A stretch of DNA of 64,000 nt, taken from Siphonobacter curvatus. GTDB lineage: Bacteria > Bacteroidota > Bacteroidia > Cytophagales > Spirosomataceae. How positions within the stretch are numbered: position 1 is the first letter of the stretch; the number at the start of each line of letters is the position of its first letter. The notes beneath the pieces were generated by a model, which saw only the letters and a program-made list of their open reading frames with translations, was not told where the DNA came from and did no database searches. Shown here in pieces: positions 44,798-55,225 of this stretch. The DNA lies in the NCBI RefSeq assembly GCF_002943425.1, contig NZ_PTRA01000001.1, positions 1,550,001-1,614,000 on the forward strand, in the 5' to 3' direction. Position numbers and translations under genes: made by a program.

Positions 44798-45883
44798 TTA
44801 CCGCCGCAATTCCCGAATCTCCCGCGTCACCTTTTCAGCCCAGCGGGCCTGTTCGGGTTGATTGATACTGTGCCGGGTTTCGGCGTCGTACTGCTCCTGA
44901 TAGCGATTCATTTCCCGGAATGATTCCAGAAAAATGTATTGAATGCGACTATCGTAATCTTCCAGCGGCAATTCCTCCGCCAGTAACGCTTTCTTGAAAC
45001 GTTCCGTAATTAAATGGGTAATGTCGAAGTGCAATTGTTCGTGGGCCAGGGCGTAGGCATTGCTAGCTGGTTCCGAAGTCCAGGAAGAATTTTGTAGCAT
45101 AAAGGCCTTGACCGTCATGTCAATGTACACGGTCCCTTTGTCTACGTGCGTCATCGCCTCGTAGCCGAAGCTGGTATAAATCATAGCTCCCGTACGCGGA
45201 TTCACCCGCCTGATAGGGCCGCGAAAATCATTCCAGGTCAGCTTACGGGCCGGATCATAGAAAACGGTATCGGCTAAACGCCCCTTGGGTACGTATTCCT
45301 TGAAACGAATCTGTACCCGGCGGGCTAACTTCTCGGTTTTTTGTTCATTGGTTTTTACCCAGTTTCCAAACTCCCGAAAGCAGCGTTCGAGCGTTTGACG
45401 AAGCTGAATTTCATAATTACCCTCCATACCGGGCGAACGACTGTAATCCGCTCCAGCCTGGCACTCGGTCAGCGTAATGTAGCGATCCTCAACTTCCCGC
45501 TCAAAGACCAACTGTACCCGAAAGGTCCCTCGTATGAGCCGACTGGAAGGTTTTTCGTCAAACCATAATTGCTTGACTCGCACGCGTACGGGATAATCCC
45601 GCTCATTCCGGGGCGGCTGTCGGAGCAACTGACGTAACGTAGCCGGAACGCTCGCCGCAAATTGTAAGCGGGTCGTCTGACCCGAGGAAAGAACTACGGT
45701 ACCCAGGCCTGATTGATTGGGGCGTTCGTCAACAATGTCCTGTAACGTATACAGATTGGGTAATTGAGGAATCGATTCGGGCCGAAGTCCGAGTGTTCGT
45801 TGAGCCCATACGGTTGGCGTAACTAAGAAGCCGATCCAAATGAGTAGGTATCTGCTAAAAAAGCGTCTATGTATCAAGTTCAT
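44798..45883 (-). CDS. Secreted DUF922-type predicted Zn-protease
   Basis: A 361-residue protein with a signal peptide ending near VWAQ (about 28). The C-terminal third has the DUF922 features: LTWNDFRG (about 215), then ALAHEQLHFDITHLITERF near 290, which contains HExxH as HEQLH, the zinc-binding catalytic motif. The N-terminal 200 residues (VRVKQLWFDEK, GTFRVQLVFERE) form a separate beta-rich part that I do not recognise. Probably a periplasmic or outer-membrane metallopeptidase. It is monocistronic. Confidence 0.82.
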   Translation of the reverse strand: MNLIHRRFFSRYLLIWIGFLVTPTVWAQRTLGLRPESIPQLPNLYTLQDIVDERPNQSGLGTVVLSSGQTTRLQFAASVPATLRQLLRQPPRNERDYPVRVRVKQLWFDEKPSSRLIRGTFRVQLVFEREVEDRYITLTECQAGADYSRSPGMEGNYEIQLRQTLERCFREFGNWVKTNEQKTEKLARRVQIRFKEYVPKGRLADTVFYDPARKLTWNDFRGPIRRVNPRTGAMIYTSFGYEAMTHVDKGTVYIDMTVKAFMLQNSSWTSEPASNAYALAHEQLHFDITHLITERFKKALLAEELPLEDYDSRIQYIFLESFREMNRYQEQYDAETRHSINQPEQARWAEKVTREIRELRR

Positions 45884-46077
45884 GGGTTTCTATGCTCTTT
45901 TTTAACGCAAAAAGGAATAGAAAAGTGCGGGGAAATTTCTTCACTTTATCCTTGACTTTATGGTCAGACCTGACTAGGTTCACCCTTGCTAACGGACTTT
46001 CTATCCAAAATTTAGGAATAGATAGAATGGTTTTTTTACGGTAGCGACTATGGTCAAACCTAAAAACGAGTGTGCGT

Positions 46078-46437
46078 ATGAAACTGCAAGTGCAAACAGT
46101 CCATTTCGATGCAGATAGCAAACTGCTCGACTTCGTGCAAGCCAAATTCAACAAACTCGATCAGTTTTATGATCGGATTACGAGTGCGGATGTATACCTG
46201 ATGCTGGATAAAGGCGAGTCGAGCAAGGTTCAAAATAAAATTGTGGAAATTAAGGTCTATGTACCCGGTGACTCGATTTTCGTGCGAGAAACCGGTACTA
46301 CCTTCGAAGAAGCGACGGATCGCGTACTAGACATTGCGAAGACGCAGGTCAAGAAATATAAAGAAAAAGTAAAAGCTAAAAATGCTCCAAAAGCCGCTGA
46401 GCTGATTACCGAAGAGGAAGACAGCGACTTATTGTAA
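46078..46437 (+). CDS. hpf: Short ribosome hibernation promoting factor
   Basis: A 119-residue HPF/YfiA homolog that binds the 30S decoding region and stabilises inactive ribosomes. It opens with KLQVQTVHFDADSKLLDF, then KFNKLDQFYDRITSADVYL and KVQNKIVEIKVYVPG, all family blocks; the tail is Lys-rich then acidic. It lacks the C-terminal dimerisation domain of long HPF. ATG at 46078 is preferred to GTG 6 bases upstream. Its expression is probably tied to Rel-dependent starvation. Confidence 0.9.
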   Translation: MKLQVQTVHFDADSKLLDFVQAKFNKLDQFYDRITSADVYLMLDKGESSKVQNKIVEIKVYVPGDSIFVRETGTTFEEATDRVLDIAKTQVKKYKEKVKAKNAPKAAELITEEEDSDLL

Positions 46438-46456
46438 ACCTTCTCGCTAACTATTG

Positions 46457-46491
46457 AAAAGAGGTCGTTCTAAACAAGAACGACCTCTTTT
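46457..46491 (+). terminator. hpf terminator
   Basis: A perfect 15-bp stem AAAAGAGGTCGTTCT with its complement, 5-base loop. Confidence 0.85.
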
Positions 46492-46563
46492 ACTTGGGGT
46501 AGTATTGATTTTTCTAAAGTCATTTCCTTACTTGAAGACTGATGTAACTAAACCCTCTACCCC

Positions 46564-47946
46564 ATGAAAAAACGTACCTTCTTAAAACTCTCTTCCGTTG
46601 TCCTAACGGGTAGCCTTTTACCTCCCATGAGCAGTTGTAAAGAAAGCAAAAACACCCGTAACGCCGCCAAGGAGTTGCTGAGTACCAAAGAGTTTAATTG
46701 GGCTCGTAATTTCGAGTATAGCACTCAGGATTTTCAATATCCAAAATCAACTGAGCAACTTAAGGAGCTAGTAAAGGAAATGAAACACTTGAGAGCCTTA
46801 GGAACGCGGCATTCGTTCAACCGTATTGCGGATAGTACAGAACATATCGTTTCACTCAGAGAGCTGGATAAGGTAATTTCGCTCGATAAAGAAGCCCGTA
46901 CAGTGACCGTAGAGGCGGGAATACGGTACGGCGAACTGGCGGAATACCTCCACAAGGAAGGCTACGCTCTGCATAACTTGGCTTCCTTGCCGCATATTTC
47001 CGTGGCCGGAGCCTGTGCGACGGCTACCCACGGATCGGGTGTAAAAAATGGGAATCTTTCCACGGAAGTAGTTGCTCTGGAACTGCTAACTGCCGCGGGA
47101 GAAACCGTGCAATTATCGGCTGAAAAAGATAAAGAAACGTTTTACGGAGCCGTAGTAGGGCTGGGAGCATTGGGCGTGGTTACCAAACTGACCCTACAGA
47201 TACAACCCACGTTTTTGGTTCGACAGGATGTATACCGGAATATGCCACTTGCTCAGTTGAAAGAGCATTTTGAAGAGGTTATGTCCGCTGGGTATAGTGT
47301 GAGTTTGTTCACCAATTGGGCCAACCAGAATATCAATCAGATTTGGATTAAGCGGCGGGTCGAAAAGGGAATGATGATGAAAATCCCGGATACGCTTTTT
47401 GGATCTACCCTGGCTACGAAAAACCTGCATCCCATCGAAGCGATTTCCGCCGAGCACTGTACCGAGCAGCAGGGCGTACCGGGTCCCTGGCACGAGCGAC
47501 TGCCGCACTTCAAAATGAACTTTACGCCCAGCAGCGGCGAAGAGCTGCAGTCGGAGTTTTTTGTTCCCCGGGAAAAAGGAATCCAGGCTATTCAGGCAAT
47601 GTTCCAGCTAGCAGATCTCATTACGCCACACCTGCTGATTTCAGAAGTACGCACTATCGCTGCCGATTCGTTCTGGATGAGTCCCTGTTATGAGCAGGAT
47701 AGCGTTGCCCTGCACTTTACTTGGAAACAGGACTGGCCCGCCGTCAGTAAAGTGCTACCCATTATTGAAGAAAAACTGGCTCCCTTCCAGGCTCGGCCGC
47801 ACTGGGCCAAGCTGTTTACGATGTCACCCATGCGGTTACAGTCGCTTTACAAGAAACTGCCTGATTTCAAGAACCTGATCAAGCAGTACGATCCGCAGGG
47901 GAAGTTTCAGAATGAATTTTTGGAGAAAAATTTATACGGTGTTTAA
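46564..47946 (+). CDS. FAD-binding alditol/aldonolactone oxidase-like lipoprotein
   Basis: A 460-residue VAO-type flavoprotein. The N-terminus (KKRTFLKLSSVVLTGSLL, then SSC) looks like an export signal with a lipobox. The FAD domain follows: RALGTRHSFNRIAD, VEAGIRYGELAEYLH, and ATATHGSG, whose His is the likely covalent FAD site. The C-terminal ARPHWAKLF is the hallmark of the alditol oxidase/D-arabinono-lactone oxidase group. It probably oxidises a sugar alcohol or lactone in the periplasm, with O2 or a carrier as acceptor. Substrate not known. Confidence 0.88.
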   Translation: MKKRTFLKLSSVVLTGSLLPPMSSCKESKNTRNAAKELLSTKEFNWARNFEYSTQDFQYPKSTEQLKELVKEMKHLRALGTRHSFNRIADSTEHIVSLRELDKVISLDKEARTVTVEAGIRYGELAEYLHKEGYALHNLASLPHISVAGACATATHGSGVKNGNLSTEVVALELLTAAGETVQLSAEKDKETFYGAVVGLGALGVVTKLTLQIQPTFLVRQDVYRNMPLAQLKEHFEEVMSAGYSVSLFTNWANQNINQIWIKRRVEKGMMMKIPDTLFGSTLATKNLHPIEAISAEHCTEQQGVPGPWHERLPHFKMNFTPSSGEELQSEFFVPREKGIQAIQAMFQLADLITPHLLISEVRTIAADSFWMSPCYEQDSVALHFTWKQDWPAVSKVLPIIEEKLAPFQARPHWAKLFTMSPMRLQSLYKKLPDFKNLIKQYDPQGKFQNEFLEKNLYGV

Positions 47947-47998
47947 AGGGAAAGTCGGGTCACGTTAACCAGGTCTGTACATCCTTTGATGCATTAGC

Positions 47999-48033
47999 TT
48001 TTCCCGAAAGTACTAGAGCTTTCGGGAAAATTT
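47999..48033 (+). terminator. Terminator after the FAD oxidase gene
   Basis: A 12-bp stem TTTTCCCGAAAG/CTTTCGGGAAAA, 8-base loop, short T run. Confidence 0.75.
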
Positions 48034-48184
48034 ATAGAGGCCATAATCCGATTGAAAAACCATAAACTAGTAGTTGATCCTTCCAAAGCGAGAATAACCT
48101 TTCAGATACTGTATATATTAAAAAATTTTACAAATTAACTTCGGACCAAGGCCAGATTCACCAAATTATGCGTAACATTCGGGA

Positions 48185-50578
48185 ATGAAACGCATGGTAC
48201 GTACCCCTCTTTTACTCGCCGGTGCCTGTTTCGCACTGGTTTCGCTGACGGCTAGCATTGATCCCAAGCCCCTTTATAAAAATTCCGCTCTGCCTACGCA
48301 TCGCCGGGTGCAGGACTTACTCCAACGCATGACGCCCGAAGAAAAAGTCGGGCAACTAGCCACGCCACTGGGCTGGTTCATGTACGAAAAGAAAGGCAAT
48401 GAAGTACAGGTGAGCGAGCAGTTCATAAAAGCCGTTGCTGAACAGCATATTGGTTTGCTCTGGGCCACCTTACGGGCCGATCCCTGGACGCAGAAAACCC
48501 TAACGACGGGTCTCAACCCCCAGCAGGCCGCCGAGGCGACCAATGCCTTACAGAAGTACGTCATCGAACATACGCGACTGGGCATTCCGCTTTTACTCTC
48601 GGAAGAATGTCCCCACGGTCATATGGCGATTGGAACGACGGTATTTCCGACGGCTCTCGGGCAGGGTAGTACCTGGAATCCGGCCTTGATCCAACAAATG
48701 GCTTCGGCGATTGCTAAAGAAGCCCGTTTGCAGGGGGCTCACGTGGGATACGGTCCGGTGCTGGATCTGGCCCGCGAACCCCGCTGGTCCCGCGTGGAGG
48801 AAACCTACGGTGAAGATCCAGTACTGAATGGACAGATGGGTCGGGCGATGGTCAAAGGTTTTCAGGGAACCAATCTGAAAAGCGGAGCTAACATCATCTC
48901 CACGCTGAAACACTTTGCGGCCTACGGTGTACCCGAGGGTGGACATAACGGTGGTAGCGTTGCTCCGGGCGTTCGGGAATTACATCAGGTCTATCTGCCG
49001 CCCTTCCGCGACGCGGTACAGGCCGGTGCCCTCTCGATCATGACGGCCTATAACTCCATTGACGGCATTCCCTGTACGGCGAATCCGGTTTTACTTAAGA
49101 CTATCCTGCGGCAGCAGTGGGGTTTTAAAGGGTTTTCCGTATCGGATCTGAATAGTATTCAGGGACTGGTAGCCAATCACCACATTGCGGCGAATCGGGT
49201 GGAAGCGGCGGCTTTGGCAATCAACGCGGGTCTGGATGCTGATTTAAGTGGTACGGGCTTCGATAAATCGCTGTTGCAGGCTCTGAAGGAAGGAAAAGTA
49301 AGTAAGGCCGTACTGGATACTGCGGTGAGCCACGTGCTGCGGCTGAAATTCGAGATGGGATTATTCGAAAATCCCTACGTTCAGCCGGAGAAAACATCGG
49401 GTGTGCGTAGTGCCGAACATATTCATTTGGCCCGTCAGGTGGCTCAGCAGGCAATCGTTTTGCTGAAAAATGAGAATCAGCTCTTACCGCTAAAAAAGTC
49501 TTTAAAGCGTATGGCCGTCATTGGGCCGAATGCCGACAACGTTTACAATCAGCTCGGCGATTATACGGCTCCGCAAGCCGACGGAGCTGTAGTAACGGTA
49601 CTCAAAGGTCTTCAGAACAAACTCGGTTCCGGCACACAGATTCGATACGCCAAAGGATGTAGCATTCGCGATACTTCTTCGGCCCAGATTGCCGAAGCTG
49701 TCGAAGCGGCTCGTCAGTCGGAAGTGGCCGTTGTCGTCATCGGCGGATCGAGTGCCCGTGATTTCAAAACGGAATACCAGAATACGGGAGCCGCTCACGT
49801 AAAGGCTTCGGAAGTATCGATCAGCGATATGGAAAGTGGTGAGGGTTACGACCGGGCCAGTCTGGACTTGATGGGCCGTCAGTTACAATTGCTGGAAGCC
49901 GTATTAAAAACGGGCAAACCCGTCGTAGTGGTACTGATCAAGGGTCGTCCGCTGAATCTGAATTACGTATCGGCTCACGTGCCCGCCGTACTCGACGCCT
50001 GGTATCCCGGTCAGGAAGGGGGCAACGCCATTGCCGACGTACTCTTCGGCGATTACAATCCAGCGGGACGCCTGCCGATTTCCGTGCCTAAATCGGTTGG
50101 ACAATTACCCGTGTATTACAACTACAAAACGCCCGTCAAACACGACTACGTGGAAAGCGACGCCAAACCCCTGTATCCTTTTGGGTATGGTCTTAGCTAT
50201 TCTTCATTTGAATACAGCAGCTTGACGATTGCAGTAGCCCCCGCTTCGAGAGACGTAACGGTGAAGGTTTCGTTTCGGGTGAAAAACACCAGCAATCGCG
50301 ATGGCGACGAGGTCGCTCAGTTATACGTAACGGATCAGGTGGCGTCAGTCGTAGGACCAATCAAGCAGCTGAAAAAATTCGAGCGAATTCATCTGAAAGC
50401 GGGTGAAGAAAAAACGCTGACATTCGAGCTGCACGCCAAAGACCTGATGTTACTCAATCAGCAGATGCAATGGGTCGCCGAAAAAGGAAAATTCACGGCT
50501 CAGGTAGGAGCGTCTTCGGAGGACATTCGGTTGAAAGAAGAATTTCAGTTAACGCAGGATATTGCCGTAAAACCGTAA
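48185..50578 (+). CDS. bglX: Secreted beta-glucosidase, GH3 (BglX-like)
   Basis: A 797-residue periplasmic GH3 enzyme. Signal peptide at 1-22. The GH3 N-terminal domain has LLQRMTPEEKVGQL, YGPVLDLAREPRWSRVEE, YGEDPVLNGQMG and HFAAYGVPEGGHN, with the nucleophile Asp in FSVSDLNSIQ (about residue 319). The GH3 C-terminal domain (AQQAIVLLKNE, AVIGPNAD) and a fibronectin III-like end (VAQLYVTD, LKKFERIHLKAGE) follow. It cleaves beta-glucosides or beta-xylosides from plant-type oligosaccharides. It stands alone between terminators. Confidence 0.95.
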   Translation: MKRMVRTPLLLAGACFALVSLTASIDPKPLYKNSALPTHRRVQDLLQRMTPEEKVGQLATPLGWFMYEKKGNEVQVSEQFIKAVAEQHIGLLWATLRADPWTQKTLTTGLNPQQAAEATNALQKYVIEHTRLGIPLLLSEECPHGHMAIGTTVFPTALGQGSTWNPALIQQMASAIAKEARLQGAHVGYGPVLDLAREPRWSRVEETYGEDPVLNGQMGRAMVKGFQGTNLKSGANIISTLKHFAAYGVPEGGHNGGSVAPGVRELHQVYLPPFRDAVQAGALSIMTAYNSIDGIPCTANPVLLKTILRQQWGFKGFSVSDLNSIQGLVANHHIAANRVEAAALAINAGLDADLSGTGFDKSLLQALKEGKVSKAVLDTAVSHVLRLKFEMGLFENPYVQPEKTSGVRSAEHIHLARQVAQQAIVLLKNENQLLPLKKSLKRMAVIGPNADNVYNQLGDYTAPQADGAVVTVLKGLQNKLGSGTQIRYAKGCSIRDTSSAQIAEAVEAARQSEVAVVVIGGSSARDFKTEYQNTGAAHVKASEVSISDMESGEGYDRASLDLMGRQLQLLEAVLKTGKPVVVVLIKGRPLNLNYVSAHVPAVLDAWYPGQEGGNAIADVLFGDYNPAGRLPISVPKSVGQLPVYYNYKTPVKHDYVESDAKPLYPFGYGLSYSSFEYSSLTIAVAPASRDVTVKVSFRVKNTSNRDGDEVAQLYVTDQVASVVGPIKQLKKFERIHLKAGEEKTLTFELHAKDLMLLNQQMQWVAEKGKFTAQVGASSEDIRLKEEFQLTQDIAVKP

Positions 50579-50587
50579 TACTACTAA

Positions 50588-50639
50588 CGAAAACAAAAGA
50601 TCCCGAAAGTCGTACGACTTTCGGGATCTTTTGTTTTCG
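50588..50639. terminator. Very long bidirectional terminator
   Basis: Perfect palindrome: 50588-50612 pairs with 50615-50639 (25 bp), between the convergent GH3 and DUF2339 genes. Confidence 0.9.
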
Positions 50640-50646
50640 GACTAGC

Positions 50647-52842
50647 TTACTGAACGGGCTGATCGTCTTCCAATAATTTATCCTTGTACTTCTGATAAAG
50701 GAAAGACGTAACCAGCAACAAGACCCCAACGCTCAGGAAAATGATGATTTTCCCGCCCGTAGGCACGCGACTCAGGTCAAAAATGAGCAGTTTCCCGAGT
50801 ACGATTCCAAAGAGAGCGATGCCGGATAATCGGTATCGTTTTACTTTTTGAGTGAAACCCAGTACAATCAGTACCAGCGAATAGACGCCCCAAAGAACGC
50901 TAAATCCGGCCTGAGTGGCCTGCAGGCGTTGTTCCTCAGCGTGCAGGGGATCAAGCAGAATCAGATGCGTCATCAATTCCTGACTCAGAATCCATAAAGG
51001 AATGACATGGATGACGTACAGAAAACCGTTGCGGATCTTTTTCCAGCCGGGCGTATACTCGGGAATCATTCGGTACAGACCCCAGGTCCACACGGCCAGT
51101 GATACGTACAGCAGAAAACGCAGAAACAGCGGTGTAGCGGGGACTTTGAGGTACTGATTGACCAGGTCCAAAATGGGATGCTCAGCAACGATGTACAGAA
51201 ATAGTAATCCCGAAAGTCCCAGACTAAACGCTTTCCAAATCCCCAGGGAACGTCGGGACAAACCCCAGTGAACCAGCCCCAGATACAGAGCCGAGTAACT
51301 CATAAATACCACTTTCTCAATAAGCGGAGCGTAGCGGTTTACCTGGATATTGAAATACCGTTCCCATTCAACCCAGCCAATAAAGTAGGCTGTTCCCAGC
51401 AGCAGAATCAGCAAGCTATTGGGGAAAAGACCCGTCCGGTCGTTGCGATACGATTGAAAAAGCATGAAGACCAGGGCTGCCAGGTACAGAAAATTAGTCA
51501 GGAAAGTCCGGTTGAAATAGGGCAGATAGTTGGGTGACTGGATTACAGGATCGTACCAGTAAACGAAGACGGAACCCGCCGCCAGATAAATCAGGGCGAT
51601 TCCAAACACCCGCAATAACCGCGAAGACCGATTGACGCCCAGGTAATACAAAGCTGCTGCCCCCGCTGCCCAAAGGATCGTAATCCAGTCGCCTTCCAAT
51701 TGAATCGGTACGGCAACGATCAGAAACACCAGCATTAAGGCCAGCGAGGTGCGGGAGAGTACGGCAAAATTTCGCTGATGCATATACCACGCAATTCCTC
51801 CGTGTACTAGGCTGTTGGCTAACGTAAACGCCGTGATGGTCAGGGTAGGATAGTGGTGCTCATTAAGGATAAAGTATGTCGGGAAAAAGTAAAAAAAGGA
51901 ATTCAGAATCATTAGCAGAATAGTACGGTTGTTCACGTACTCCTTCTGGAACAAGGGGTAAATCAGTTGATTGGCGTAGAGTTGTAAAAAGAAAACAGCT
52001 CCGAATACCAGACTGATCCAGACGTAACCGGGCCGGTCGAATCCGTTGATGATAAAGGCGATGAAGATGAGCCAGGTAAAACTGAACGCTGCCGTGTTCA
52101 TCAACAGCCAGTTGCGTTGGTAGGCCAGAGCCAGTACGCCGGTGTTCAGAATCGTCATGTACACAAACAGGCCCCAGGCAGCTCCGTTTCCGCCAACGAG
52201 GAAGGGCACCGCATACGCTCCCACGAGTCCGAAAAGTCCAATCCACTGAACTTCGTACTGCGTGGCCTGCCAGACGGTAAAGAGCGTGATCGCCACCATT
52301 AGCCCAAAAGCGACGGGCGGCGGCAGAAAATGGTAAAAGTAAAACGCCGCATAGGTAGTTAGATACGCTGTAGCAACGCCGCCACTCAGGAGTACGGCAC
52401 TGTAGGTCAGATACTTGGGCTTCAGCCACAGGGCCAGTCCCGTTAAACCCGCTCCCAGTCCCCAACCCAGCAGCAAACGGCCCCAGGGACCAATCAGATC
52501 ATTGTCGAAGGCGTATTTTACGAAAATAGCCATGCCGATTACCAGAGCCGCAATGCCTATTTTACTCAGGAGGTTACCTCCGATATACTCTTCCGTGGGC
52601 GTTTGCGAACGCGTAACGGGGCGGGGAGCCGCTACCGGTGGTGGTGGTACGGAGATCGGACGCGGAGGTATGGCAACGGGAGGTACGGGGGGTGTTGAGG
52701 GTATAGAGGCTGTTTCTTCGCCGCGTCGAAGCAGGAGCAGTTCCCGCTCGATCTGACGGAGGTGTTGCTGATAGATCGTTAGCTGGCCGGAAAGTCGTTG
52801 TACTTCGGCTTCCAGAGCGTCGATTCTGTTTTTTTCATTCAT
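50647..52842 (-). CDS. DUF2339 polytopic membrane protein
   Basis: A 731-residue protein. The first 40 residues are a coiled coil (RIDALEAEVQRLSGQL, IYQQHLRQIERELLLLRRGEE), then a Pro-rich linker to about residue 85, then EEYIGGNLLSKIGIAALVIG, which starts the DUF2339 core, followed by around 20 membrane segments. Function of the family is unknown; it is common in Bacteroidota and Proteobacteria. The coiled coil is probably in the cytoplasm. It is transcribed alone, with the secreted-protein gene lying 72 bases upstream. Confidence 0.88.
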   Translation of the reverse strand: MNEKNRIDALEAEVQRLSGQLTIYQQHLRQIERELLLLRRGEETASIPSTPPVPPVAIPPRPISVPPPPVAAPRPVTRSQTPTEEYIGGNLLSKIGIAALVIGMAIFVKYAFDNDLIGPWGRLLLGWGLGAGLTGLALWLKPKYLTYSAVLLSGGVATAYLTTYAAFYFYHFLPPPVAFGLMVAITLFTVWQATQYEVQWIGLFGLVGAYAVPFLVGGNGAAWGLFVYMTILNTGVLALAYQRNWLLMNTAAFSFTWLIFIAFIINGFDRPGYVWISLVFGAVFFLQLYANQLIYPLFQKEYVNNRTILLMILNSFFYFFPTYFILNEHHYPTLTITAFTLANSLVHGGIAWYMHQRNFAVLSRTSLALMLVFLIVAVPIQLEGDWITILWAAGAAALYYLGVNRSSRLLRVFGIALIYLAAGSVFVYWYDPVIQSPNYLPYFNRTFLTNFLYLAALVFMLFQSYRNDRTGLFPNSLLILLLGTAYFIGWVEWERYFNIQVNRYAPLIEKVVFMSYSALYLGLVHWGLSRRSLGIWKAFSLGLSGLLFLYIVAEHPILDLVNQYLKVPATPLFLRFLLYVSLAVWTWGLYRMIPEYTPGWKKIRNGFLYVIHVIPLWILSQELMTHLILLDPLHAEEQRLQATQAGFSVLWGVYSLVLIVLGFTQKVKRYRLSGIALFGIVLGKLLIFDLSRVPTGGKIIIFLSVGVLLLVTSFLYQKYKDKLLEDDQPVQ

Positions 52843-52914
52843 TATTGAAGGGTACGTAAGGTGGGTTGAATATACGTACGGTAAGCGTCATCCATAGGTT
52901 TAAAAACTACGAAC

Positions 52915-53679
52915 TTATTGGATGACAAAATTCATCCGATCCAGACCCGTATTTTTGGTAATGCGATCATACGCATAAATCTGTACTTCATACATGCCCT
53001 TTTCCTTAATGGGCAGGCTGCCCTCAAAAATATTATCCATCCCGGCAAAATTCAAAGGCACTTCACCCCGAGCTACGCCATCTTTTTTCACAAAGGCTTT
53101 TACTTCAATCTGCTCGGAATTCCAGACCCCGCCTTTCGTAATGACGCAACCGCACATCATCACCAGATTGATTTTCAGTTTAATCTGACTATCCTTCAAT
53201 GCATTGAGACTCAAAACCTGATGCGTTTGTGGTTCAAGAATATCGAGCATAAAACCGGGGATTTCTAGGATGATTCCTTCACCGTCAATGGCTTTCCCGG
53301 GAATGAGCCAGAGTTGCGTACTGGCTTTAACCGCAGCACTTTTCCGGTTGATGGGTGCCGTGGCTTCAATGGTTACAAACGTGGGGGCATCGAGTTTGAG
53401 GTTTGCTTCAAAGCGGGCGGTCTGGTCATCCGTCAGGCGGTCGTACCGCTGATGAGGCGTTTTTAGCATCAGGTCGGTATTGCCCGAAGTACCCGTTGTC
53501 AAGCCCTGGGCCAGAATTTCACCCGTCAGATCATGGCGAATAACGACGTAGGCTCCGCCAATGCCCGTACCAATAAATTTAGCGTCTTTGGCCCGGGCTC
53601 GGACCACTACTTTGGTCGATTGAGCAAATCCGTAACAGGCCACCAAGCAGAGCAGAAAGGTACTAAGCAAGTGTTTCAT
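52915..53679 (-). CDS. Secreted protein of unknown function
   Basis: A 254-residue protein starting at the ATG that opens a clear signal peptide (HLLSTFLLCLVACYGFAQ). The rest is beta-rich, with several Ig-like patterns (TKVVVRARAKD, FVTIEATAPINRK, YEVQIYAYDRI). I see no catalytic motif or known family; a CGC at about 180 (MMCGCVI) is the only Cys pair. It could be a periplasmic carbohydrate- or surface-binding protein; the evidence is weak. Confidence 0.75.
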   Translation of the reverse strand: MKHLLSTFLLCLVACYGFAQSTKVVVRARAKDAKFIGTGIGGAYVVIRHDLTGEILAQGLTTGTSGNTDLMLKTPHQRYDRLTDDQTARFEANLKLDAPTFVTIEATAPINRKSAAVKASTQLWLIPGKAIDGEGIILEIPGFMLDILEPQTHQVLSLNALKDSQIKLKINLVMMCGCVITKGGVWNSEQIEVKAFVKKDGVARGEVPLNFAGMDNIFEGSLPIKEKGMYEVQIYAYDRITKNTGLDRMNFVIQ

Positions 53680-53789
53680 ACAGGTTTTAACTGAGGAAGA
53701 GAAAAGTTTGGAAAAGAAGAGTAACTGAAACAACAAGTATACTGTATTCAGTAAGATTGTAGACTATTACTGCCGATTTCTTCCCAACA

Positions 53790-53825
53790 AAAAAGACCTG
53801 AACCGTTTCCAGCTCAGGTCTTTTT
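53790..53825 (-). terminator. metK terminator
   Basis: A 12-bp stem AAAAAGACCTGA/TCAGGTCTTTTT. On the minus strand it ends in a T run directly after metK. Confidence 0.8.
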
Positions 53826-53842
53826 CTGTTTTCAGTCTCAAA

Positions 53843-55099
53843 TTACAGACCGAATTCAGCTTTTACTTTCTCTACGTAGTCGAGTTTTTCCCAGGTGAAG
53901 AGCTCAACTTCGAGTTCTTTCGTAGCTCCATCGGGTGATTTGAACGTCTTCGTCACTACTTTCGATTCCCGTCCCATGTGGCCGTAGGCCGCCGTTTCGG
54001 AATAGATCGGGTTACGTAGTTTCAGACGTTGCTCGATGAAGTACGGACGCATATCGAAAATCTTCTCTACTTTCAAAGCGATGTCACCGTCGGACAGTCC
54101 CACTTTCGAGGTTCCGTAGGTGTTTACGTAGATACCGCAGGGCTCAGCTACACCAATGGCATAGGATACCTGAACGAGTACTTCATCCGCTACACCCGCT
54201 GCGACCAGGTTTTTGGCAATGTGACGCGTCGCGTAAGCTGCTGAACGGTCTACTTTCGAGGGATCTTTACCCGAGAACGCTCCACCGCCGTGGGCACCTT
54301 TACCACCGTAGGTATCGACGATGATCTTACGGCCCGTCAGACCTGTATCCCCGTGGGGACCACCGATGACGAATTTGCCCGTCGGGTTGATGTGATACGT
54401 AATTTCGCCCTCAAATAAACCACGTAATTCAGGTTTCAGGCTGGCCTTTACGCGGGGGATAACAATGGCTACAACATCCTCGCGAATTTTGGCAAGCATG
54501 GTTTCATCGTCCGCGAAATCGTCGTGCTGAGTAGAAACGACAATCGTATCGATCCGTTGGGGAACGTTATCATCGCTGTACTCAATCGTCACCTGCGATT
54601 TGGCATCGGGACGAAGGTACGGCATCAGCGAAAGTTCGTTGTTCCGGATGTCGCTCATCGTTTTGAGAATCTTGTGAGCTAAGTCCAGAGCTAAGGGCAT
54701 ATAGTTGTCCGTTTCGCGGGTCGCGTAACCAAACATCATACCCTGATCACCGGCACCCTGTTCTTCGGGGCTGGAGCGATCCACGCCCTGATTGATATCC
54801 GCAGACTGTTCGTGAATGGCCGAAAGAACACCGCAGGAATGAGCTTCGAACATGTATTCCGACTTCGTGTACCCAATCTTGCGAATCACGTCACGAGCAA
54901 TGCTCTGTACGTCGAGGTACGTCGAAGACTTCACTTCACCCGCCAGAATAACCTGGCCCGTCGTTACCAGCGTTTCACAAGCTACTTTGGATTGGGGGTC
55001 GAAGGCTAAAAAATGATCAATGAGGGCATCTGAAATTTGGTCTGCCACTTTATCGGGGTGTCCTTCAGATACAGACTCAGAAGTGAACAAATAAGGCAT
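53843..55099 (-). CDS. metK: S-adenosylmethionine synthetase
   Basis: A 418-residue enzyme that makes SAM from methionine and ATP. Motifs: [20 protein letters not shown] at the N-terminus, [12 protein letters not shown], the [16 protein letters not shown] phosphate loop, and TYGTSKVG. Length is slightly above the usual 380-400, as in relatives. ATG at 55099 is chosen because similarity begins exactly there. An untranslated leader of about 190 bases with a promoter and possible structured element precedes it. Its product feeds QueA, LipA and methyltransferases. Confidence 0.97.
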   Translation of the reverse strand: MPYLFTSESVSEGHPDKVADQISDALIDHFLAFDPQSKVACETLVTTGQVILAGEVKSSTYLDVQSIARDVIRKIGYTKSEYMFEAHSCGVLSAIHEQSADINQGVDRSSPEEQGAGDQGMMFGYATRETDNYMPLALDLAHKILKTMSDIRNNELSLMPYLRPDAKSQVTIEYSDDNVPQRIDTIVVSTQHDDFADDETMLAKIREDVVAIVIPRVKASLKPELRGLFEGEITYHINPTGKFVIGGPHGDTGLTGRKIIVDTYGGKGAHGGGAFSGKDPSKVDRSAAYATRHIAKNLVAAGVADEVLVQVSYAIGVAEPCGIYVNTYGTSKVGLSDGDIALKVEKIFDMRPYFIEQRLKLRNPIYSETAAYGHMGRESKVVTKTFKSPDGATKELEVELFTWEKLDYVEKVKAEFGL

Positions 55100-55225
55100 G
55101 TTCTGTAAATTAGAATGATTTTGGGAGTTACGAATCCATGTAAACTTTTCGTAGTCCTCGGCCAAAGGAAGGAATTGAACGTTTTTGACTGTTGCTGAAA
55201 TAGCTGATTACTAGCAACAAAGTCC

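Noticed and set aside
51863-52465. 200-codon frame inside the DUF2339 gene
   Set aside because: Same strand, different frame within a clear membrane protein; composition is that of a shadow frame.
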